Shown here: one piece after another, positions 23,300-28,654 of the stretch
Position numbering within the stretch: position 1 is the stretch's first letter
Layout: each line of letters starts with the position of its first letter
From: Clostridium sp. CAG:967
GTDB taxonomy: Bacteria; Cyanobacteriota; Vampirovibrionia; Gastranaerophilales; Gastranaerophilaceae
Direction of reading: 5' to 3'
Length of the DNA stretch: 28,654 nt
NCBI GenBank assembly: GCA_000433095.1
Contig: HF991483.1
Span: forward strand, 1-28,654
The notes under the pieces: model-generated
Seen by the model: only the letters and a program-made list of their open reading frames with translations
Databases searched by the model: none
Told to the model about the DNA's origin: nothing
Made by a program: the position numbers and the translations under genes

Positions 23300-24319
23300 A
23301 TGAAGAACTATTATTCTATTCTTGGAGTTACACCTGACAGCAGCGATGCTGAGATAAAATCAGCATACCGTAATCTTGCACGCAGATTTCACCCTGATGT
23401 TAATCCTTCGGGAACTCAAAGATTTAAAGACATAACTGAAGCTTATGATGTGCTTTCCAATCCTCAAAAAAGGCATCAGTATGATATGATTAACGGTTTC
23501 TTTAAATCAGGTCCGCAGACAAAAACATCTTCTGGAAAGGCTCAATCCGAGTACAAAAAACAAACATCTTCTGAAACAAAAAAAACTTCTTCGGCAGGGC
23601 ATATGCCTCCAAATCCTTCCAAAGAAGAATTTTCAAAAAAAATTAATGATATCTTTGAAGAATTTGCAAAACCTAAAAAGACAAAGCAAACACCGAAAAA
23701 AGGTGAAGATATTTATGAAGATATTTCTATAACAATAAAAGAAGCTGTAAACGGTTCTGAACGCATAATTAATGTTATGCACACAACTCAATGCCCGCAT
23801 TGCAAAGGCAGAAAGTTTATCAACGGGAATATTTGCAATGTATGTAAAGGTTCTGGAGAAAAATCCGAGCATAAAAAAATTACCGTAAAAATTCCTAAAA
23901 ATGTTAAGAACGGAACTAAATTACGTATTCCTCAAGAAGGTAATATCGGTTTAAACGGCGGTAAAAACGGAGACTTGTATTTAAAAATAAAAATAGAACC
24001 TAATTCAAGAATGAAGTTTGAAGGTCAGGACGTGTTCTATAACGTTCCCATAACTCCATTTGAAGCTGTATTGGGCGGTGAAATTAATATTCCTGCTTTT
24101 GAAGGTAATTTAAGTCTTAAAATTCCTCCCAAAACTTATTCAGGACAAAAATTCAGACTTGCAGGCCAGGGGCTTAAACAAAATAACAAATCAGGTGACA
24201 TGATTGTAACAGTGCATATTGAAATTCCTTGTAGTTTGTCAGATGATGAAATCAGGCTTTATGAAAAGCTGAAAAAATTGTCTGTACAGAATATAAGAGA
24301 GAATTTGTTAAATGAATAA
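23300..24319 (+). CDS. dnaJ: DnaJ/Hsp40 co-chaperone with a reduced zinc finger
   Basis: It stimulates DnaK. The J domain (1-68) has HPD at 31-33. The usual Gly/Phe region is replaced by a Lys/Ser/Thr-rich linker (about 70-135). The zinc region has only two CxxCxG units, Cys165/168 and Cys179/182, where standard type I DnaJ has four, so one zinc site at most. The C-terminal substrate-binding domains are complete (TVKIPKNVKNGTKLRIPQEG, LGGEINIPAFEGNLSLKIPP, SGQKFRLAGQGL). At 339 aa it is shorter than classical DnaJ. I start at ATG 23300, just before NYYSILGV; the longer frame from 23225 overlaps the previous gene. queE overlaps its 3' end by 8 bp. Confidence 0.88.
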   Translation: MKNYYSILGVTPDSSDAEIKSAYRNLARRFHPDVNPSGTQRFKDITEAYDVLSNPQKRHQYDMINGFFKSGPQTKTSSGKAQSEYKKQTSSETKKTSSAGHMPPNPSKEEFSKKINDIFEEFAKPKKTKQTPKKGEDIYEDISITIKEAVNGSERIINVMHTTQCPHCKGRKFINGNICNVCKGSGEKSEHKKITVKIPKNVKNGTKLRIPQEGNIGLNGGKNGDLYLKIKIEPNSRMKFEGQDVFYNVPITPFEAVLGGEINIPAFEGNLSLKIPPKTYSGQKFRLAGQGLKQNNKSGDMIVTVHIEIPCSLSDDEIRLYEKLKKLSVQNIRENLLNE

Positions 24320-24980
24320 AGTAAAGATAAAAGAGATTTTTGAATCAATTCAGGGCGAGGGTCCGTACGTAGGGTATAAACAGCTTTTTGTGCGTTTTTG
24401 CAACTGTAATCTAAAATGTAATTACTGTGATACCGAATTTTCTTCCGACAATGATTATGAAGAATATAACCCTTGCGAGTTGGCAGATAAAGTAAATTCA
24501 TATAAAACGATACATTCAGTATCCTTAACAGGTGGTGAACCGCTTTTGTCTGCTGAATTTTTAAAAGAGTTTCTGCCGAGAACCGATAAAAAAATATATT
24601 TGGAAACTAATGCAACTCTTGCTGAAAAGTTTAATGAAATTAAACCTTTTGTAGATATTGTTTCAGCTGATATTAAACTTGAAAGTGCAACAGGAATAAA
24701 AGGTTCATACAAATTTCATGAGAAATTTTTTGAACAGTGCAAGGGGATAGAAACTTTTGCCAAAATAGTTTTTAATTCAAAAATAACTGATGAAGAAATT
24801 GAAAACTGCTGCAATCTTGGTAGGCAATTTGAAATAGAACTTATTTTACAGCCTGAAATGATTAACGATAAAATGTCTGTGAGTTCTGAATTTGCTGCTG
24901 AAATTTTAGATAAATTTCTTGAAAAATATGAAAATGTACGCCTTATTCCTCAAGTTCATAAATTTTTGGATGTAAGATAA
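24312..24980 (+). CDS. queE: 7-carboxy-7-deazaguanine synthase QueE (radical SAM)
   Basis: It makes the ring-contracted deazapurine CDG on the queuosine/preQ0 route. FESIQGEGPYVGYKQLFVRF is the QueE opening. The cluster motif is C32-x3-C36-x2-C39 in CNLKCNYCDT, followed by SLTGGEPLL for SAM binding and VSADIKL. At 222 aa it is normal for the compact family. The ATG overlaps the dnaJ end (ATGAATAA), so translation is coupled. No other queuosine gene is in the window, although the product would modify tRNAs. Confidence 0.93.
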   Translation: MNKVKIKEIFESIQGEGPYVGYKQLFVRFCNCNLKCNYCDTEFSSDNDYEEYNPCELADKVNSYKTIHSVSLTGGEPLLSAEFLKEFLPRTDKKIYLETNATLAEKFNEIKPFVDIVSADIKLESATGIKGSYKFHEKFFEQCKGIETFAKIVFNSKITDEEIENCCNLGRQFEIELILQPEMINDKMSVSSEFAAEILDKFLEKYENVRLIPQVHKFLDVR

Positions 24981-24986
24981 CCATAT

Positions 24987-25015
24987 TTGCAAAAGATGCC
25001 AATTTAGTATATAAT
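24987..25015 (+). promoter_or_regulatory. Sigma70-type promoter of def-fmt
   Basis: TTGCAA (24987-24992), a 17-bp spacer, TATAAT (25010-25015), 23 bp before the def ATG. SD GTGAGG follows. Confidence 0.75.
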
Positions 25016-25038
25016 CAAATCATAGTGAGGATAACAGA

Positions 25039-25608
25039 ATGGCAGTAAAAAAAGTTTTACAGTACGGTGAAAAAACATTAAGAGAACCTTCAAAGGAAGT
25101 TCATAAAGTTTCTAGAAAAATACAAGAACTTGTGCAGGATTTGCTTGATACTATGTATGCAAAAAACGGTGTCGGAATGGCAGCTCCGCAAATTGGTATT
25201 AATTACAGAGTTTTTGTTGTTGATGTTTCAACTAACGATGAACCTTTAAATCCGATTGTATTTATTAACCCTAAAATTATAAAAAAATCGGGTGCTATTA
25301 TTGCTCAAGAAGGCTGTATAAGCTTTCCGGAAGCTTACACTGACGTGAAAAGATATAAAAATGTTATTGTAAAAGCACTTGATAGAAACGGAAAACCTTT
25401 TGTAATTGAAGCAAAAGACGGGTCTCTGCTTGCCCGTGCAATTCAGCATGAAAATGACCACCTTGACGGAATTTTATTTATTGACCATTGTGTTAACAGA
25501 TTTGAGACTGATAATATTTTAGCAAAATATAATCTTCCTCCTATCGAAGCTGATAAATTACTCGCAGAACCTGAATTGGAAAAGGAACTCGGAAATAAAA
25601 ATGATTAA
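25039..25608 (+). CDS. def: Peptide deformylase
   Basis: It removes the N-formyl group from nascent proteins. All three motifs are present: GVGMAAPQ (44-51), EGCIS (91-95, with metal ligand Cys93) and HENDH (137-141, with two His ligands and catalytic Glu). EGCIS replaces the commoner EGCLS. At 189 aa it is a normal length with a short acidic tail. It has its own promoter and SD, and its last codons overlap fmt by 8 bp, forming the classical def-fmt pair. Confidence 0.97.
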   Translation: MAVKKVLQYGEKTLREPSKEVHKVSRKIQELVQDLLDTMYAKNGVGMAAPQIGINYRVFVVDVSTNDEPLNPIVFINPKIIKKSGAIIAQEGCISFPEAYTDVKRYKNVIVKALDRNGKPFVIEAKDGSLLARAIQHENDHLDGILFIDHCVNRFETDNILAKYNLPPIEADKLLAEPELEKELGNKND

Positions 25609-26530
25609 TATTGTTTTTTTCGGAACTCCTGTGATTGCGTTAAAGTCATTAGAGTATCTGTATAATTCTGATAAAATTAATGTTCTTGCTGTTGTTACAC
25701 AGCCTGATAAGCCCGCAGGGCGTGGGCATAAGATTACTATGTCGCCGATAAAAGAATTTGCCCTTTCAAAAGGGCTTCCTGTATTTCAGCCAAAATCTAT
25801 AAGAAAAGAACCTGAAATTCAGAAAGAATTAAAGAAATTAAATCCTGATTTCTTTGTAACTTTTGCTTTCGGGCAAATTTTGTCACAGGAAGTTCTTGAT
25901 ATTCCAAAATACGAAACAATTAATCTTCACGCATCGCTTCTCCCGAAATATAGAGGAGCCAACCCTATTCAGCGTGCTATTATCAACGGAGATAAAGAAA
26001 CAGGTATTTGTACAATGATTACCGAACTCGGTCTTGATTGCGGCGATGTTTGCATGAGAGAGGTTATACAAATTCCTGATAATATGACTTGTGTTGATTT
26101 ATTTGAAGAAATCAGCGAAAAATCTCCGCAGCTGATAGAAAAAACTTTGTCTGGGCTTGTTGAAAAAACAATTACACCGCAAAAACAATGTGAAGACGGT
26201 GTTTGTATGGCAAACAAGCTTAGAAAAGATGAAACTTTGATTGATTGGTCTAAATCTGCAGAAGAAATACACAATCTTGTTCGTGGTATTTACAAATTCC
26301 CGTCAGCTTATTTTATGTATAACAATAAAGTTATAAAAGTTCTTGAAACACGTATTGTTAGAGAACAAGGGAACTGCGGTGAGCTGATACAGTTAACTAA
26401 AGAAGGTATAAAAGTCGGCTGCGGTAAAGATTGTATAATGCTTGTAAAAGTTAAACCCGAAGGCAAAGGGGAAATGTTTGCAAGAGATTGGGCTAACGGT
26501 CACAATGTGCGCTGCTGTACATTGCTTTGA
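25601..26530 (+). CDS. fmt: Methionyl-tRNA formyltransferase
   Basis: It formylates initiator Met-tRNA using 10-formyl-THF. INIVFFGTP opens the Rossmann domain. NLHASLLPKYRGANPIQRAI holds the catalytic Asn108 and His110, and ELGLDCGDV holds Asp146. The C-terminal tRNA-binding domain (about 205-309) includes KDETLIDWSKSAEEIHNLVR and RDWANGH. The length of 309 aa is typical. It overlaps def by 8 bp and so is translationally coupled to its functional partner. Confidence 0.97.
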   Translation: MINIVFFGTPVIALKSLEYLYNSDKINVLAVVTQPDKPAGRGHKITMSPIKEFALSKGLPVFQPKSIRKEPEIQKELKKLNPDFFVTFAFGQILSQEVLDIPKYETINLHASLLPKYRGANPIQRAIINGDKETGICTMITELGLDCGDVCMREVIQIPDNMTCVDLFEEISEKSPQLIEKTLSGLVEKTITPQKQCEDGVCMANKLRKDETLIDWSKSAEEIHNLVRGIYKFPSAYFMYNNKVIKVLETRIVREQGNCGELIQLTKEGIKVGCGKDCIMLVKVKPEGKGEMFARDWANGHNVRCCTLL

Positions 26531-26553
26531 ATAAATTTTAAAGGTTAAAAATT

Positions 26554-26901
26554 ATGATAACAAAAGGAATAAGAGGCGCAATCACAGTTGAAGATAATTC
26601 CGCAGATGCTATAAAATCCGCAACGTTAGAGCTGTTGTCCGAAATGATTAGTGTTAATGAAATAGATACTGAAATGATATCTCATGTTATATTTACTTTA
26701 ACTGATGATTTAAATGCAGCTTTTCCTGCAAAGTTTGCAAGACTTGATTTGGGCTGGAATAACGTTGCAATGATGTGTTTTCATGAATTAGATGTGCCGG
26801 ATTCATTGCCAAAATGTTTAAGAGTGCTCATTGTTTTGAACTGCGAAGATGATTTTGTTCCGCAGTTTGTCTACTTAAAAGGCGCATCAGCTTTAAGATA
26901 A
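26554..26901 (+). CDS. aroH: Chorismate mutase, AroH type
   Basis: It converts chorismate to prephenate for Phe and Tyr synthesis. At 115 aa it matches the monofunctional trimeric AroH class. The active-site residues known from the Bacillus enzyme fall in place: Arg7 (KGIRGA), Arg63 (FARLDLGW), Cys75, Glu78 (MMCFHELDVP), Arg90 (LPKCLRVLIVLN) and Tyr107. It begins 23 bp after fmt with an AAAGG SD, probably in the def-fmt transcript. Its end overlaps the convergent gene by 9 bp. Confidence 0.93.
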   Translation: MITKGIRGAITVEDNSADAIKSATLELLSEMISVNEIDTEMISHVIFTLTDDLNAAFPAKFARLDLGWNNVAMMCFHELDVPDSLPKCLRVLIVLNCEDDFVPQFVYLKGASALR

Positions 26902-28653
26902 TTTTGTTATTTCAGTCATCGCCGGATCAAGAAGTCTTCTGCCGATATTAGGGAATTCTATTGAGCATAGTGTCTTGTTGCCGTATTTAATCATTTTTTC
27001 AACAACGCCTTGACCGTATTTAGGTGTGGATACCTTGTCACCCGGTTCCAGAACTTGTGCTGATGCAGGCTCAATTTCTTCCGCAGGGTAAATAGGTACA
27101 ACCGGAACAGGTTCTTCCTCATTTAATTCAGGCAAGTCTATTTCAAGATTATCTTCTGAAATCTCTGATGTTATATCTCCGATAAGGTTCAGGTCATCTT
27201 CGGTAAGTTCATCAGATACCGGATCCTCCAAATCATTTATAACATCATCTTCAGGTAATTTTTCATATAGAACTTTATCAACATCCTGGGCAATTTGTTC
27301 TATTATATCAGTGTTATTTTCAATGATTTGAGGTTCTTGAACATTAAAATCCGGCTCAATATCAATATCTGCTACTGAGTAATCAATTTCGGGTTCTGTC
27401 TGAGCAGTTGCAGGTGCATAAATATCTTCTTCATTGATTTCTTCAATAACAGGTTCTTCGACCTGTTCTGTTAGAGGTAATTCTTCAATTACGGGTTCAT
27501 CTTCCACTATTTGAATATTTTCATCAACCGAAATAATTTCCGGTTTATCAGCATCATTAATAGCTTCTGTGATAATATGCTCCACTGCAATGCTGTCTTC
27601 GCTGTCGTCAAGAATATTTGTTACAGGTTCGATAATTTCTGAAATTGTATCACTGTCATTTTCTTTTACTTCGATTTCAGCCTCATCCGTAACCGGAGTT
27701 TGAGGTTGTTCGGCAGGGACAGGAGCAGTATCAGACTGTTCCTTGACTTCTTCCTCTTTTTCTTCATATTCAGATAAATCTATCTCATCAAGCTCAATTA
27801 TTAACGGAATATTTTGCGTATGTGCTCCGTAAATAATATATTCATCGCTGTTAAGTTTATTTAAAAATGTATTGTACGATGCAAAATCATGCTGCATGGT
27901 AAGTGGTGCAAAAAGAATAATGTTTTGGGAAGCTTGTTTTAATTCTTCAATATATTTAAATCCATGCGGGCTTATAATAGTTGTAAATACATTTGTTCTG
28001 CCCAATAATTTCTTCAAAAGTTTTTTATCTGCATTATCGGAGTTAATTTTTGCAAAAGCATAAATTGTATCTTTAATACTGTTCATAGTATCGTATGTGT
28101 ATGCAATAATTTCTTTCTGCAGGTTTGGTTTCATATTAGAAATATCAATTACAACTGTGTCTGATTTTTCTATAGCAATGCTTAAATTTAAAATATCTTT
28201 TAAGGTTTCAGCAAAAACATTTTCATCTCTGTATTTTAAGAGTTTATTTTTGAGCAGAACCAGCTGTGTAATTTGAGTTTCTCTGTATTGCTGGTCAACA
28301 ACATTAAGGAAAGTTTCAAACGGCAGGTACCCTTCCGGGAGTGTTTTGGTATATTCCTGAACCTCAATGAAAATATCCTGAATTATTGCTTTGCTTGTAG
28401 CATCAACATCTTCTAAGTCATTATCATAAATAAAATTTATTGTATCGTAATTAAGCGGCAGTTTAAAATCTTTACCGAAAACAATTTTTTTATCCCAGTC
28501 AAATTCACCGTCAGTGTCAAAAATAACAATTTTTTCTTTGAGCTGTTTAATAAAGTTATGAAGTAAAATAGTTGTATTTTCCAAATTATTTGAGCATACA
28601 AGAAAATTATTTTCAAAGATTGATTTATCAATTTTAACGGGCACTTCCTGCTG
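26893..28653 (-). CDS. HerA-like protein with degenerate P-loop and long acidic linker (5' end outside window)
   Basis: The frame is open to the right edge. A GTG at 28644 exists but the adjacent AGGA is too close to act as SD, so the gene probably starts beyond the window. Counting from 28644, residues 1-290 look like a HerA/DUF87-type ATPase core: VPVKIDKSIFENNFLVCSNN where a Walker A is expected, VIFDTDGEFDW, TVVIDISNMKPNLQKEIIAY and TTIISPHGFKYIEELKQASQ. The GxxGxGK loop is absent, so ATP binding is doubtful. Residues about 300-530 are a low-complexity linker rich in Glu, Asp, Ile, Pro and Val. Residues 533-583 (EPGDKVSTPKYGQGVVEKMI onward) resemble the Tudor-like C-terminal module of PcrA/UvrD helicases. 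The assignment is inference from motif order. A DNA-linked role is possible. Confidence 0.6.
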   Translation of the reverse strand, partial: QQEVPVKIDKSIFENNFLVCSNNLENTTILLHNFIKQLKEKIVIFDTDGEFDWDKKIVFGKDFKLPLNYDTINFIYDNDLEDVDATSKAIIQDIFIEVQEYTKTLPEGYLPFETFLNVVDQQYRETQITQLVLLKNKLLKYRDENVFAETLKDILNLSIAIEKSDTVVIDISNMKPNLQKEIIAYTYDTMNSIKDTIYAFAKINSDNADKKLLKKLLGRTNVFTTIISPHGFKYIEELKQASQNIILFAPLTMQHDFASYNTFLNKLNSDEYIIYGAHTQNIPLIIELDEIDLSEYEEKEEEVKEQSDTAPVPAEQPQTPVTDEAEIEVKENDSDTISEIIEPVTNILDDSEDSIAVEHIITEAINDADKPEIISVDENIQIVEDEPVIEELPLTEQVEEPVIEEINEEDIYAPATAQTEPEIDYSVADIDIEPDFNVQEPQIIENNTDIIEQIAQDVDKVLYEKLPEDDVINDLEDPVSDELTEDDLNLIGDITSEISEDNLEIDLPELNEEEPVPVVPIYPAEEIEPASAQVLEPGDKVSTPKYGQGVVEKMIKYGNKTLCSIEFPNIGRRLLDPAMTEITKLS

Positions 28654-28654
28654 A

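Noticed and set aside
25022..25038. lac-operator-like string (GTGAGGATAACA) before def
   Set aside because: It is not a palindrome and is explained by the SD GTGAGG. The similarity is chance.
1..28654. CRISPR arrays, insertion sequences, prophage genes, toxin-antitoxin pairs
   Set aside because: No regularly spaced repeats, transposase/integrase motifs, phage structural genes or recognisable toxin-antitoxin pairs were seen on either strand.

Overview
This is an AT-rich bacterial chromosome segment densely packed with housekeeping genes. There is no phage, transposase, CRISPR array or large island. Four Cys-containing type IV pilin-like proteins share an unusual C-terminal signature. Together with a solitary infC (no rpmI-rplT behind it), HydE, ThyX and proteins opening with MKV plus a PxFxSFKA-like stretch, this suggests an anaerobic gut bacterium of the Gastranaerophilales/Vampirovibrionia type (non-photosynthetic relatives of cyanobacteria). 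That placement is inference from gene style, not a marker-based assignment.

Layout. 1-1.9 kb: 3' part of a pilin gene, then a leftward TPR-HAD phosphatase pair. 1.9-2.1 kb: a gap with an orphan rightward hairpin terminator whose loop is complementary to Shine-Dalgarno sites (possible small RNA). 2.1-5.3 kb: thyX, a YuiF-type transporter, tRNA-Arg(CCT), hydE, and tRNA-Arg(CCG) on the other strand. 5.4-9.4 kb: leftward mgtE, an LCP-family gene, lemA (own promoter and terminator) and a DnaQ-like exonuclease. 9.4-10.3 kb: a pilin gene whose promoter, SD and ATG are put out of frame by a run of ten G. 10.3-13.4 kb: argS and a membrane-anchored, kinase-like protein of unknown role. 13.4-16.8 kb: leftward 49-aa small gene, large TPR protein and a dus gene. 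17-17.9 kb: infC with an AUA start, tRNA-Phe, and a second tRNA-end-like unit folding into a three-way junction ending in ACCA. 18-19.8 kb: a gene remnant, an unknown protein, a double CDGSH protein and a cupin. 19.9-21.9 kb: leftward operon of two pilins and cutA behind a perfect consensus promoter, plus a 77-aa protein. 22-26.9 kb: a divergent PurD-like ATP-grasp protein, a DnaJ with half a zinc finger, queE, then def-fmt-aroH. 26.9 kb to the end: a leftward HerA-like protein with a degenerate nucleotide-binding loop and a long acidic linker, entering from beyond the window.

How the genes relate. Translation start is well represented: infC, def and fmt supply IF3, formylation and deformylation, with argS, dus, queE and four tRNA or tRNA-like units alongside. 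The envelope set is mgtE, LCP, lemA, the TPR proteins and the pilins. The most notable signals are the phase-variable-looking pilin, the AUA start of infC, the tRNA-like duplication, the possible sRNA with an anti-SD loop, and a recurring -10 box placed 5-6 nt before SD-less start codons, which suggests leaderless mRNAs.
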